DNA of 64,000 nucleotides from Lachnospiraceae bacterium (lineage in GTDB: Bacteria > Bacillota > Clostridia > Lachnospirales > Lachnospiraceae), in the NCBI GenBank assembly GCA_017536965.1, contig JAFWCK010000072.1, forward strand, positions 45,570 through 109,569. Reading direction: 5' to 3'. Numbering within the stretch: the stretch's first letter is position 1; every line of letters begins with the position of its first letter. The notes beneath the pieces were generated by a model. That model ran no database searches. It was not told the origin of the DNA and was given only the letters and a program-made list of their open reading frames with translations. Made by a program: the position numbers and the translations under genes. This document shows positions 45,595 to 55,496 of this stretch, piece after piece.

Positions 45595-46752
45595 ATGTTG
45601 ATCAATATTTTACAGAAAAACGGAGACCTGTACGATCTGTCCTGGAAAGGGGATCAGATCCTGGAGATTTATCATATGGATCATAAACCAGCTGATCTGC
45701 TGAAGCTTTGTGTTTATGATCCTGCTTCTAATACACTGGAAGAAATTCAGCCTGACGTAAAAAAAGTCGCTTTCATGAACATCAATGTTTCTTATAAACC
45801 ATGTGTGGAAGTCTACTACGCCACATATCATGAAACAGAAGATAAAATGATTGAGATCCGGCTGTATGCTTATCATCTGAAAACCAGAAAGACACGGATC
45901 GTTTGTTCTTTTCCGGAAAGCAGGAGTGTTCTGACATCACAGAAAATCATCCGGGCTTTTATTCTTTCTCCATCTGATGTTTTAATTCAGACAGAAATCG
46001 TGAATAAGAGAGAATCCAGTAATCTGATGGGTTCCATTGTGTTTACCCAAACAATGTATTCTGCTGATCTGCCTGCACCATTACCAGTTATTGAAGAGAA
46101 CTTTAACAACAACGGGATCAATGCCATCATTCCTATGAATGAATCTGAGATCCTGGTGAAAACCGGTTTTTCTTTTCTGGAAGACTCCAGATTGTCTGTT
46201 GCATCTAAAAACGATGCGCTGATAGAAAGTGTTTATCGCACTACATCACAAAAATTGATCGGAGATTTAAAACTCTCTCTTGGCAATATTGATATGTACC
46301 TGATCACGACCGCGTATTTTGATAAGTATATTCTCCGGCCGGAAATTATAGACGAATTTATTGTATTTAATGTGGTTGATGTCGCATCCAAAACATCAGA
46401 AAGTTTGTTTATTAATTATGTTACCGATGAGAAATTTACGGTCCAGAATAATAATATCGATCTGACAGACCTGCGCGTAGCTTATGTGATCAATAATGAT
46501 CCTTATATTCGCCGCACAAAAGATGGAAGAAGTGCTTTCGTGAATGTTCGAACGGCAGAAAATGATATTTCATTTGTGGATGATACATTTATTACCGTTC
46601 TTGGAAAATTGTTTGTACTGGAATCCAAAAACAAACGGCATTCCAATCTGAAATTATACAATTACCCTAAAATGGATATCGTCCTGGATGCTAAATATTC
46701 CTATATAGCCGGTATTCATAACAAAGAACAGTATTTCTTATACACAGAATAA
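45595..46752 (+). CDS. Unknown protein
   Basis: 385 residues with no motif I recognise. There is no signal peptide or membrane segment. It is rich in short alternating hydrophobic stretches with repeated IxxxIYxY-like and LKLY-type strands, which suggests a beta-propeller-like or all-beta protein; this is inference from composition only. It begins 3 nt after the flavoprotein and ends 1 nt before miaB, so it is a fixed member of the operon. It is a real gene: the codon pattern matches its neighbours and the whole length is open. Confidence 0.75.
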   Translation: MLINILQKNGDLYDLSWKGDQILEIYHMDHKPADLLKLCVYDPASNTLEEIQPDVKKVAFMNINVSYKPCVEVYYATYHETEDKMIEIRLYAYHLKTRKTRIVCSFPESRSVLTSQKIIRAFILSPSDVLIQTEIVNKRESSNLMGSIVFTQTMYSADLPAPLPVIEENFNNNGINAIIPMNESEILVKTGFSFLEDSRLSVASKNDALIESVYRTTSQKLIGDLKLSLGNIDMYLITTAYFDKYILRPEIIDEFIVFNVVDVASKTSESLFINYVTDEKFTVQNNNIDLTDLRVAYVINNDPYIRRTKDGRSAFVNVRTAENDISFVDDTFITVLGKLFVLESKNKRHSNLKLYNYPKMDIVLDAKYSYIAGIHNKEQYFLYTE

Positions 46753-46753
46753 A

Positions 46754-48187
46754 ATGGTTTATACTTCCTTAGAGATTGACGAAATCTTAAATAAGGCACC
46801 TGTAATGGAACCGCAGCGGCAGTTCTATTTTGTTGACCAGTGCCGAAAGATCATTTCTGCGTTGGAAGAAAAAAAAGGGCGGAAACTGACGGTCTGTATC
46901 AATACCTTCGGCTGTCAGATGAATGCAAAAGATTCTGAGAAGCTTCTCGGAATCATGGAAGAGATTGGTTACGTGGAGAGCGATAGCGAGGATTCCGATT
47001 TCGTTCTTTATAATACCTGTACCGTCCGGGAACATGCAAATGTGCGCGTTTACGGACGTTTAGGTGTTTTAAAGAATTCCAAAGATAAAAACCCGGATAT
47101 GATCATTGCATTGTGTGGATGCATGATGCAGGAGAATGCGGTTGTAGAAAAGATCAAACAAAGCTATAAACATGTCGATATTATTTTCGGCACTTACAAT
47201 ATTTACAAGCTGGCTGAACTACTGTTCCTGCATTTCACGCAGAAAAAGATGCAGATCGAAATATATGAATCTCCGCAGGAGATTGTTGAAGATCTTCCAT
47301 CAGAACGGAAATTCAAGTTTAAGTCTGGCGTCAATATTATGTATGGCTGCAATAACTTCTGCAGCTACTGCATCGTTCCTTATGTTCGTGGAAGAGAACG
47401 GAGCAGAGAAAAAGAAGATATATTAAGGGAAATAAGAAACCTGGCTGCAGATGGTGTCATTGAAATCATGCTGCTTGGACAGAATGTCAATTCCTATGCC
47501 TATGGTTTCCCGCAATTGTTAGCAGAAGCTGCACAGATTCCGGAAATCAAACGGATCCGTTTTATGACATCCCATCCAAAAGATCTGTCTGATGATCTGA
47601 TCCGGGTGATCAAAGACAATCCGAAAATTGCACGCCATATCCACCTGCCGCTGCAGTCCGGCAGCACCAGGGTGTTAAAAGAAATGAATCGGCATTATAC
47701 CAAAGAAGGCTATCTGGAGCTGGTAGATAAGATCCGCAGCGAGATCAAGGATATTTCCATAACGACGGATATCATTGTCGGTTTTCCTGGAGAAACGGAA
47801 GAAGATTTTCAAGATACTCTTGACGTTGTCCGTAAAGCTAAATTTGAGAGTGCTTTTACTTTTATCTATTCCAAAAGAAGCGGTACGAAAGCTGCATTGA
47901 TGCCGGACCAGATTCCACGGGATATTGTGAATGATCGTTTTAACCGTTTGCTTGCATTGGTAACAGAAGGCGCTACAAAACAGACAATGCGTTATACCGG
48001 ACAATCAGTAGAGGTTCTCGTGGAAGAGATCAATCAAAAAGATCCGTCTCTTTTAACGGGGCGTATGTCAAATAACTCGTTAGTACATTTTAAAGGTTCC
48101 AACGACCTTATCGGAACGATGGCAAAAGTCCATCTGGATGAAGCAAAAGGTTTTTATTATCTGGGAACACTTATAAGGAGTATGTAA
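46754..48187 (+). CDS. miaB: tRNA-2-methylthio-N6-dimethylallyladenosine synthase MiaB
   Basis: 477 residues. UPF0004 Cys in NTFGCQMNAKDSEKL, NTCTVREHAN and CGCMMQE; radical SAM CxxxCxxC in MYGCNNFCSYCIVPYVRGRERSR; then LLGQNVNSY, HLPLQSGSTRVLKEMNR and a TRAM domain. It adds the methylthio group at A37 of tRNAs after MiaA. miaA is encoded four genes later in the same operon. The ATG is next to the previous stop with no ribosome binding site. Confidence 0.96.
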   Translation: MVYTSLEIDEILNKAPVMEPQRQFYFVDQCRKIISALEEKKGRKLTVCINTFGCQMNAKDSEKLLGIMEEIGYVESDSEDSDFVLYNTCTVREHANVRVYGRLGVLKNSKDKNPDMIIALCGCMMQENAVVEKIKQSYKHVDIIFGTYNIYKLAELLFLHFTQKKMQIEIYESPQEIVEDLPSERKFKFKSGVNIMYGCNNFCSYCIVPYVRGRERSREKEDILREIRNLAADGVIEIMLLGQNVNSYAYGFPQLLAEAAQIPEIKRIRFMTSHPKDLSDDLIRVIKDNPKIARHIHLPLQSGSTRVLKEMNRHYTKEGYLELVDKIRSEIKDISITTDIIVGFPGETEEDFQDTLDVVRKAKFESAFTFIYSKRSGTKAALMPDQIPRDIVNDRFNRLLALVTEGATKQTMRYTGQSVEVLVEEINQKDPSLLTGRMSNNSLVHFKGSNDLIGTMAKVHLDEAKGFYYLGTLIRSM

Positions 48188-50775
48188 TGGCTTTATCGCC
48201 AATGATGACAAAATATCTGGAGACAAAAGAGCAGTATCCTGACTGTATTCTTTTTTATCGCCTTGGTGATTTTTATGAAATGTTTTTTGATGATGCATTG
48301 ACAGCATCCAAAGAACTGGAGATCACATTGACGGGAAAGGACTGCGGTCTGGAAGAGCGTGCGCCAATGTGCGGCGTTCCTTATCATGCTGTAGACGCTT
48401 ATCTGAACAAACTGGTCTCAAAAGGTTATAAAGTAGCCATTGCGGAACAAGTTGAAGACCCGAAGCTGGCAAAAGGACTGGTAAAAAGAGAGGTGATCCG
48501 TGTGGTCACTCCCGGTACCAACATCAACCCGCTTTCTTTAGACGAAGATAAAAACAATTATCTGATGTGTATCTACTATGCATCCGAATATTTTGCGGTT
48601 TCATTTGTCGATATTACAACGGGTGATTTTCTAACCACCACAATATCTTCGCTGTCATCGTTGATGGATGAGATCAATAAGTTTCCGGTAGCTGAAATCA
48701 TTTCCAATCATTCTTTTGCAATGTCTGGTGCTGATTTCGGTTATATCAAAGACAAACTTGGCATTACTTTTTATACTGTCAATGATTCTTACTTTGATCA
48801 GAAAGAAAGTGTCGACCTGATCAAACAGCATTTTCATGTGATCGATCTTTCCGGTCTGGGATTAAATGACTATCCACTTTGCATCCCTTGTATTGGTGCA
48901 ACGTTACGTTATTTATATGAGACACAGAAAAACGGTTTAGAGTTTTTAAATAAGCTGACTGTTTATTCTACAGGGAAATATATGATCGTCGATTCTGCTG
49001 CCCGCAGAAATCTGGAATTGACTGAAACAATGCGGGAGAAGAATAAAAAAGGTTCTCTGTTATGGGTTTTGGATAAAACAAAAACAGCAATGGGCGCCAG
49101 GGCACTGCGTTATTTTATCGAACAGCCTTTGGTAGATAAAGAAGAGATCCTGATGCGTCAGGATGCTGTGGGAGAGCTGAATGAATCTCTGATCGACCGT
49201 GATGAATTAAGAGAATATCTAAATCCAATCTACGATCTGGAGCGTCTCCTTGCGAAAATATCTTATCATTCTGCCAACCCGCGGGATCTGGTTGCATTTA
49301 AGAGTTCTCTTAAAATGCTCCCGGCGGTTAAATACTGCATGCAGAAATACCACAGCCGTTTATTAGCACAGCTGTATCAGGATCTGGATTGTCTGGAAGA
49401 TCTGGAAAAGCTGATCGATGATGCGATCGTAGAAGAGCCGCCTCTTTCTATTAAAGATGGCGGAATCATTAAAGAAGGGTATTCCGAACAGATCGACACA
49501 TTGCGTAAGTCTAAATACGAAGGAAAATCATGGCTTTCGGAGATTGAAGAGAAGGAACGCAATGCGACCGGCATCAAAACTCTGAAGATCAAATTTAATA
49601 AAGTATTTGGATACTATATTGAAGTCACGAATTCTTTTAAAGATAAAGTGCCTGACCGTTACATCAGAAAACAAACGTTGGTCAATGCAGAGCGTTATAT
49701 TACAGAAGAATTAAAAGAACTGGAAGATACGATCCTTGGCGCAGAAGAAAAATTATTTGCTTTGGAATATGATCTGTTCAGCGATATCCGTGATCAAATC
49801 TACGGAGAGATCCAGCGGATTCAGAAAAGTGCTTCTGTCATCGCAAGGATCGATGCTTTTGCTTCTCTGGCATATGTCGCAGAGCAAAACCATTATGTAC
49901 GCCCGGAGATCAATGACAGCGGAATCATCCATATCAAGGATGGACGTCATCCTGTCGTTGAAAAGATGATGGAGGAGGGTACTTTTATTCCAAATGATAC
50001 ATATTCTGATCAGGATGAAAACCGAGTCTGCGTCATCACCGGTCCGAATATGGCTGGAAAATCCACTTATATGCGTCAGCTTGCATTAATTGTTTTAATG
50101 GCAAGTATCGGCTCTTTTGTACCAGCATCCTGGGCTTCTATCTGTACGTGCGACCGCATCTTTACCCGTGTCGGAGCATCTGATGATCTGGCATCCGGAC
50201 AAAGTACTTTTATGGTTGAGATGACCGAGGTCGCCAATATTCTTCGTAATGCTACTGAAAAATCGTTAGTCATCCTGGATGAGATCGGAAGAGGCACATC
50301 TACATATGACGGTCTGAGTATTGCCTGGGCCGTGATCGAGTATATTGCTGACAAGAAAAAATGCGGGGCGAAAACATTTTTCTCCACACATTATCACGAA
50401 CTGACAGAGCTGGAAGGCCATATTGACGGTGTTAAGAATTACTGCATAAGCGTAAAAGAACAAGGGGATAACATTATCTTCCTGCGAAAGATCATTCGTG
50501 GAGGCGCTGATAAAAGCTATGGTGTTCAGGTGGCGGCTTTAGCCGGTGTTCCTGAACCAATTATCAAACGGGCAAAAGAGATCGTGAATCAGCTTTCATA
50601 TGCTGATATTACGATCAATAAAGATAATCAGATCATTCATACAGAGAGAGCAGAGGAAGAAGTGATCCTTCCGGAAGAAAATGAAACAGAGAACTATATC
50701 CGTTCCCTGGATCTGGATAAGCTTTCTCCAATTGAAGCAATCAACATCTTATATGATTTGAAAAACAGATTATGA
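48187..50775 (+). CDS. mutS: DNA mismatch repair protein MutS
   Basis: 862 residues. Mismatch-binding domain with FYRLGDFYEMFFDDA (the Phe-x-Glu wedge), clamp and lever domains in the middle, and C-terminal ATPase with Walker A TGPNMAGKSTYMRQ, signature ATEKSLVILDEIGRGTSTYDGLSIAWA and FFSTHYHELTELE. The ATG shares its A with the miaB stop. It overlaps mutL by 4 nt. Confidence 0.97.
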   Translation: MALSPMMTKYLETKEQYPDCILFYRLGDFYEMFFDDALTASKELEITLTGKDCGLEERAPMCGVPYHAVDAYLNKLVSKGYKVAIAEQVEDPKLAKGLVKREVIRVVTPGTNINPLSLDEDKNNYLMCIYYASEYFAVSFVDITTGDFLTTTISSLSSLMDEINKFPVAEIISNHSFAMSGADFGYIKDKLGITFYTVNDSYFDQKESVDLIKQHFHVIDLSGLGLNDYPLCIPCIGATLRYLYETQKNGLEFLNKLTVYSTGKYMIVDSAARRNLELTETMREKNKKGSLLWVLDKTKTAMGARALRYFIEQPLVDKEEILMRQDAVGELNESLIDRDELREYLNPIYDLERLLAKISYHSANPRDLVAFKSSLKMLPAVKYCMQKYHSRLLAQLYQDLDCLEDLEKLIDDAIVEEPPLSIKDGGIIKEGYSEQIDTLRKSKYEGKSWLSEIEEKERNATGIKTLKIKFNKVFGYYIEVTNSFKDKVPDRYIRKQTLVNAERYITEELKELEDTILGAEEKLFALEYDLFSDIRDQIYGEIQRIQKSASVIARIDAFASLAYVAEQNHYVRPEINDSGIIHIKDGRHPVVEKMMEEGTFIPNDTYSDQDENRVCVITGPNMAGKSTYMRQLALIVLMASIGSFVPASWASICTCDRIFTRVGASDDLASGQSTFMVEMTEVANILRNATEKSLVILDEIGRGTSTYDGLSIAWAVIEYIADKKKCGAKTFFSTHYHELTELEGHIDGVKNYCISVKEQGDNIIFLRKIIRGGADKSYGVQVAALAGVPEPIIKRAKEIVNQLSYADITINKDNQIIHTERAEEEVILPEENETENYIRSLDLDKLSPIEAINILYDLKNRL

Positions 50776-52547
50776 CGGAAATACATATTTTAGATCAATT
50801 AACAATCGATAAAATCGCGGCCGGTGAAGTAGTGGAACGTCCATTGAACGTTGTCAAGGAACTGATGGAAAACGCGATTGATGCAAATGCGACCAGTCTA
50901 TCCGTAGAGATAAGGGATGGCGGCACTTCTTTGATCCGTATCACTGATAATGGCGCTGGGATCGATAAAGAGCAGATTCAAAAAGCTTTTTACCGTCATT
51001 CTACTAGTAAGATCAGCAGTGCGGATGATCTGTCGTTTGTAACATCTTTAGGATTCCGAGGAGAAGCTCTTTCCAGTATCGCTGCTGTTTCTAAAGTAGA
51101 GCTATGTACGAAAACAAAGGATTCCATGACCGGTACTATATATAAGATCAGCGGTGGAAAAGAAATCTCAATGGAAGATGCGGGACTTCCAGATGGAACG
51201 ACCGTCATTGTCAGAGATCTTTTCTACAATACACCTGCTCGTTTAAAATTCTTAAAAACGGCACAGACGGAAGCAGGATATATTCAGGATATGGTCAATA
51301 AGATTGCTTTGTCTCATCCGGAAATTGCTATTAAATTGACCAGTAACGGTGCTGTCCGTTTATCAACCAGTGGGAATGGTGATTTAAAGAGTACTATCTA
51401 CGCTGTATTTGGCCGTGATATTACATCTCATTTGTTAGCTGTTGATGGTGTATATGATACTTTATCTGTAAGCGGTTATATTGCTGCGCCTGAAATTGCC
51501 AGATCCAACCGCAATTTTGAACTATTCTTCGTAAATGGAAGATATGTTAAAGATCCTGTTCTGAGCAGTGCTGTGGAAGAAGCATTCCGCGGGTATCAGA
51601 TGAAGGGCACGTTCCCGTTTATCATTTTGAACCTTCGGATTGAACCGGAATTAATGGACGTAAATGTTCATCCTGCCAAGCTTGAGATCCGTTTTTACGA
51701 TAATGAACAGATCTTCCATGCAGTAAGAGATGCTGTATCCTCTGTACTCTATAAGAGAGAAAATATTCCTTCTTTTACAGTCGGTCCTAAGGATGAAGCA
51801 GACAATGAACCTGTCATTGCAAAGCAATTTGTTCCGGAACCTTTTGAGGAAAATCGCGTTCGTCAGACTTCAACCTTTTCAGAAGAATCTGTTTATTCTG
51901 TTAAGAAAGAAGAACCAGTTTCTTTTGAGCAGACAACGTTCGCTCCGTTCATCAGTGAAGAAGCAAGAGAGAAACACCGCCTGATCGGTGTGATCTTTGA
52001 TACTTACTGGATCGCAGAGTATCAGGATTCTCTGTTTATTATTGATCAGCATGCAGCACATGAAAAAGTTCTATATGAAAAGTTTCTGGAAAATATCAAA
52101 AACGGCACTCACTATTCACAGAAACTAATGCCTGCTCTCATAGTTACGTTAACGCCAAAAGAAGTTGAGGTATTAGACAGATTCCACGAACAGCTGTCAG
52201 AATTAGGCTTTGAGGTTTCCTCCTATGGCGGGAGTGAATATGCCATTTCTGCTGTTCCAGCAGATCTTTATACCTTGGATGAAGCAGACCTGTTCTTAAG
52301 TTTTCTGGAAGAACTTACTATGCTTTTACCTTCTGTTTCCTCTGAACTTCTGTTATCCAGGATTGCAACTGCTGCATGCAAAGCGGCAGTGAAGGGCGGA
52401 AACCGTCTCACTTTTACAGAAGCTAACGCATTGATCGATCAGCTGCTTTCTCTGGATAACCCATATAACTGTCCGCATGGCAGACCTACCATCATTCAGA
52501 TGTCCAAAACGGAACTGGAACGCAAGTTCAAGAGGACCCTTTCATGA
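50772..52547 (+). CDS. mutL: DNA mismatch repair protein MutL
   Basis: 591 residues. GHKL ATPase: ENAIDANATSLSVEI, DNGAGIDKEQI, TSKISSADDL and FRGEALSSIAAVSK. The C-terminal domain has DQHAAHEKVLYEKFL (the DQHAxxER endonuclease metal motif, here with Lys for Arg), ACKAAVKGG and CPHGRPTIIQMS. These endonuclease motifs fit organisms without MutH. It overlaps mutS and miaA by 4 nt each. Confidence 0.97.
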   Translation: MTEIHILDQLTIDKIAAGEVVERPLNVVKELMENAIDANATSLSVEIRDGGTSLIRITDNGAGIDKEQIQKAFYRHSTSKISSADDLSFVTSLGFRGEALSSIAAVSKVELCTKTKDSMTGTIYKISGGKEISMEDAGLPDGTTVIVRDLFYNTPARLKFLKTAQTEAGYIQDMVNKIALSHPEIAIKLTSNGAVRLSTSGNGDLKSTIYAVFGRDITSHLLAVDGVYDTLSVSGYIAAPEIARSNRNFELFFVNGRYVKDPVLSSAVEEAFRGYQMKGTFPFIILNLRIEPELMDVNVHPAKLEIRFYDNEQIFHAVRDAVSSVLYKRENIPSFTVGPKDEADNEPVIAKQFVPEPFEENRVRQTSTFSEESVYSVKKEEPVSFEQTTFAPFISEEAREKHRLIGVIFDTYWIAEYQDSLFIIDQHAAHEKVLYEKFLENIKNGTHYSQKLMPALIVTLTPKEVEVLDRFHEQLSELGFEVSSYGGSEYAISAVPADLYTLDEADLFLSFLEELTMLLPSVSSELLLSRIATAACKAAVKGGNRLTFTEANALIDQLLSLDNPYNCPHGRPTIIQMSKTELERKFKRTLS

Positions 52548-53494
52548 AAAAGCCATTAGTCATTCTTTCCGGACCTACCGCCTGCGGAAAAACAGCACTT
52601 TCTATCTCTCTTGCAAAACGGATCAATGCAGAGATCATAAGTGCGGATTCTATGCAGGTTTATAAAGGGTTTGACATCGGAACAGCTAAAGTGACGAAAG
52701 AAGAAATGCAGGGTGTTCCTCACTATCTGATCGATGAAATGGATCCGGATGAAGAATGCAACGTATTTGAATTCCAAAGCCTCGCCAAACATTATATTGA
52801 TGAAATCCAAAACCGCGGTAAGATTCCGATGATCGTTGGCGGTACCGGATTTTATATCCAGTCTGTTTTATATGATATTGATTTTTCACAGGAACCTGCC
52901 GATCGCTCATACAGACATCAATTGGAACAGCTGGCTGAAGAAAAGGGGAGTCCTTTCCTTCATGAGAAATTAAAAGAGATCGATCCGGATGCAGCCGCTG
53001 CCATTCACCCAAACAACCAGAAACGTGTCATTCGGGCGTTAGAGTTCTTTCACGAGACAGGAGATAAAATCTCTGACCATAACCGCATCCAGCAGCAAAA
53101 AGAATCTCCATACCAGTTTGCTTATTTTGTATTGAACCGTAAAAGAGATGTTTTATACGATCGGATCAATCAAAGAGTCGATCTGATGATGAAGGATGGA
53201 TTGGTTGAAGAAGTGGATCGTCTTTTGAAAGAAGGCTGCAAAGAAGATTACCTTTCTATGCAGGGATTAGGATATAAGGAAATCGTTCCGTATATCCATG
53301 GAAAATGTTCTTTGGAAGAAGCCGCCGATCTATTGAAAAAGAATACCCGTCATTTTGCAAAACGACAGATCACCTGGTTTAAGAGAGAGAAAGATGTCTG
53401 CTGGATCAACTATGAAGACTTTGCATCGGAAGAAGCGATGCTGGAATATATGATCAACTACTTGAAGGAGGCTAACATTGTTTCATTATCCTGA
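52544..53494 (+). CDS. miaA: tRNA dimethylallyltransferase MiaA
   Basis: 316 residues. P-loop SGPTACGKTALSISLAK, ISADSMQVYKGFDIGTAK, GGTGFYIQSVLYDIDF and QGLGYKEIVPYIHGK are the family blocks, with FAKRQITWFKRE near the end. It adds the isoprenyl group at A37, the substrate of MiaB. hfq commonly follows miaA in Firmicutes; it is absent here. Confidence 0.96.
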   Translation: MKKPLVILSGPTACGKTALSISLAKRINAEIISADSMQVYKGFDIGTAKVTKEEMQGVPHYLIDEMDPDEECNVFEFQSLAKHYIDEIQNRGKIPMIVGGTGFYIQSVLYDIDFSQEPADRSYRHQLEQLAEEKGSPFLHEKLKEIDPDAAAAIHPNNQKRVIRALEFFHETGDKISDHNRIQQQKESPYQFAYFVLNRKRDVLYDRINQRVDLMMKDGLVEEVDRLLKEGCKEDYLSMQGLGYKEIVPYIHGKCSLEEAADLLKKNTRHFAKRQITWFKREKDVCWINYEDFASEEAMLEYMINYLKEANIVSLS

Positions 53495-54725
53495 CATTGA
53501 TGATGCGATCATCACAAAAGCTGCCCAAATTGAAGAAGAACTGAAAGAAGTATTCCACCGGATCGATGAGATCTCGGAGGCAAATCAGTATAAAGTACTG
53601 TCTGCTTTCATCAAACACAAAGTCTGTGAAGCAGATTTTAATTCCGGATCCGGCTACGGATATAATGAAGTCGGCCGGGAAAAGCTGGAAAGCGTTTATG
53701 CCGATATCTTCCATACTGAGGATGCTCTGGTTCGACCACAGATCACCTGTGGAACACATGCACTTTTTCTTGCGCTTAGCGCCATTCTTCTTCCGGGTGA
53801 TGAAATCCTCTTTCTGTCCGGTGCGCCTTATGACAGTTTGGAAAAATCAATTGGCATTACAGACAGTCCTGGCTCTTTAAAAGAACATGGCATTTCTTAT
53901 CGCATTGTTCCTATGCTGGAAGGTGCTCATTTTGATTTTGAAGCGATCAGAAGCAACATCCGGGAAAATACTAAGATAGCCTATATTCAACGTTCCAAGG
54001 GATATGTAAACCGGCCGTCTCTTTCCTGCGAGCAGATCAAAGAAGCCGTTGACTTTGTCAGATCCATACGTGATGACATTATTCTTTTTGTAGATAACTG
54101 CTATGGTGAATTTGTAGAAGATAAGGAACCTACAGATGCTGGCGCTGATATTTGTGTTGGTTCCCTGATCAAGAACCCTGGCGGCGGACTCGCCCCAATG
54201 GGCGGATATATTGCCGGCAGAGCAGACTTGATCGAGCGCTGTGCTTTTCGATTAACTGCTCCAGGATTGGGGAAAGAAATCGGCGGCGCCTTAGGAACTT
54301 TAAAATCTTTCTATCAGGGATTATCCCTGGCTCCAAAGGTGGTATCAGAAGCATTAAAAAATGCACATTTTCTGGCTGCTATGTGTGAGGCATACGGTTT
54401 TCATGCAAGTCCTTCTTCACAGGATGTGCATCATTGTATCGTGGAAGCCATCGATTTCTATGATCCGGAGAAAGTCATTGCTTTTTGCAGGGCAATTCAG
54501 CATTCCTCCTATGTAGACAGCTACGTGACGCCGGAACCATGGGAGATGCCAGGATACAATGATCCCGTCATAATGGCCAGCGGTGCTTTTATGAACGGAT
54601 CCTCCATTGAGTTGTCTGCTGATGGACCGTTAAGAGAGCCTTACACAGTCTATTATCAGGGCGGACTGACTTATGAGCATGGCAAATACGCCATCATGCG
54701 TGCGCTCACGGAAATTATGAAATAA
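53478..54725 (+). CDS. PLP-dependent methionine gamma-lyase-like protein (YnbB family)
   Basis: 415 residues of the family once called aluminium resistance protein. SGSGYGYNEVGREKLE and RPQITCGTHALFLALSAIL are N-terminal signatures; the Asp in LFVDNCYGEF should hold the pyridine ring, and the Schiff-base Lys is in GSLIKNPGGGLAPMGGYIAG. The start is TTG with AAGGAGG 7 nt upstream, inside miaA. The substrate is not established; C-S lyase action on Met or cystathionine is inferred from the family. Confidence 0.85.
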   Translation: MFHYPDIDDAIITKAAQIEEELKEVFHRIDEISEANQYKVLSAFIKHKVCEADFNSGSGYGYNEVGREKLESVYADIFHTEDALVRPQITCGTHALFLALSAILLPGDEILFLSGAPYDSLEKSIGITDSPGSLKEHGISYRIVPMLEGAHFDFEAIRSNIRENTKIAYIQRSKGYVNRPSLSCEQIKEAVDFVRSIRDDIILFVDNCYGEFVEDKEPTDAGADICVGSLIKNPGGGLAPMGGYIAGRADLIERCAFRLTAPGLGKEIGGALGTLKSFYQGLSLAPKVVSEALKNAHFLAAMCEAYGFHASPSSQDVHHCIVEAIDFYDPEKVIAFCRAIQHSSYVDSYVTPEPWEMPGYNDPVIMASGAFMNGSSIELSADGPLREPYTVYYQGGLTYEHGKYAIMRALTEIMK

Positions 54726-54778
54726 ACAACGGGGGTGTCTTCTGACCGCCACACTATTGGCGAAGAAAGGAGGCACTT

Positions 54779-55477
54779 ATGAATAAAAAAATGAAAGAAC
54801 TGCAGCCGGATAACCGGCCAGATGAGAAATTCCTGCATTTGGGACCGGCTGCACTGACAGAAGCAGAACTTCTTGCAATCATTCTGCGGACAGGTACCAA
54901 AGAGGAACATTCTGTCCAGCTCGCTGAAGAAATCTTATGTAAGAATGAACTGTCTTATCAGGATATATTAAATATCCTGAATCTGGATCTGGAGGATCTT
55001 CTGAAGATCAAAGGTGTAGGCATTGTAAAAGCTTTACAGATCAAAGCCGTTGCGGAATTATCACTCCGCATTGCCACTACCAGTAAAAGAAAATCTCTCC
55101 TGATGTCTGATCCAAACTCCATTGCGCAATACTATATGGAACAGCTGCGTCATAACAAGAGAGAAGTAGTTGTTCTATTAATGCTGAATTCCGCCTGTGA
55201 ACTGATCAAAGATGAGGTCATTTCACAAGGAACGGTTAATTCTGCGCTGTTTTCGCCCAGGGAGATCTTTCTGGAGGCATTGAAAAATGAAGCCGTCAAT
55301 ATCATTATCGTACATAATCATCCCAGCGGTTCCGTACGTCCAAGCAAAAACGATATTGAAGGTACAAAAAGGATCAAAATGGCTGGAGATCTGCTGGGCA
55401 TTGCTTTGCTGGACCATATTATTATCGGAGACAGAAAATATACAAGTTTTCAAGAATCAGGATTGATTAATCAATAA
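54779..55477 (+). CDS. radC: RadC/YsxA-family JAMM protein
   Basis: 232 residues. N-terminal UPF0758 helices with a helix-hairpin-helix-like LLKIKGVGIVKALQIKAVAEL, and a C-terminal JAB1/MPN domain with the zinc motif IIVHNHPSGSVRPSKNDIEGT and an upstream Glu. Its repair role is doubtful and the true function is unknown. AAAGGAGGCACTT precedes the ATG. Confidence 0.93.
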   Translation: MNKKMKELQPDNRPDEKFLHLGPAALTEAELLAIILRTGTKEEHSVQLAEEILCKNELSYQDILNILNLDLEDLLKIKGVGIVKALQIKAVAELSLRIATTSKRKSLLMSDPNSIAQYYMEQLRHNKREVVVLLMLNSACELIKDEVISQGTVNSALFSPREIFLEALKNEAVNIIIVHNHPSGSVRPSKNDIEGTKRIKMAGDLLGIALLDHIIIGDRKYTSFQESGLINQ

Positions 55478-55490
55478 AGTTTGTTAAAAT
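55463..55490 (+). promoter_or_regulatory. mgsA promoter, probably leaderless mRNA
   Basis: TTGATT (55463-55468), 16-nt spacer, TGTTAAAAT extended -10 with TAAAAT at 55485-55490, then AATAGT and the ATG at 55497. The start site should fall on or beside the ATG. No Shine-Dalgarno is present. The -35 lies inside the 3' end of radC. Confidence 0.65.
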
Positions 55491-55496
55491 AATAGT

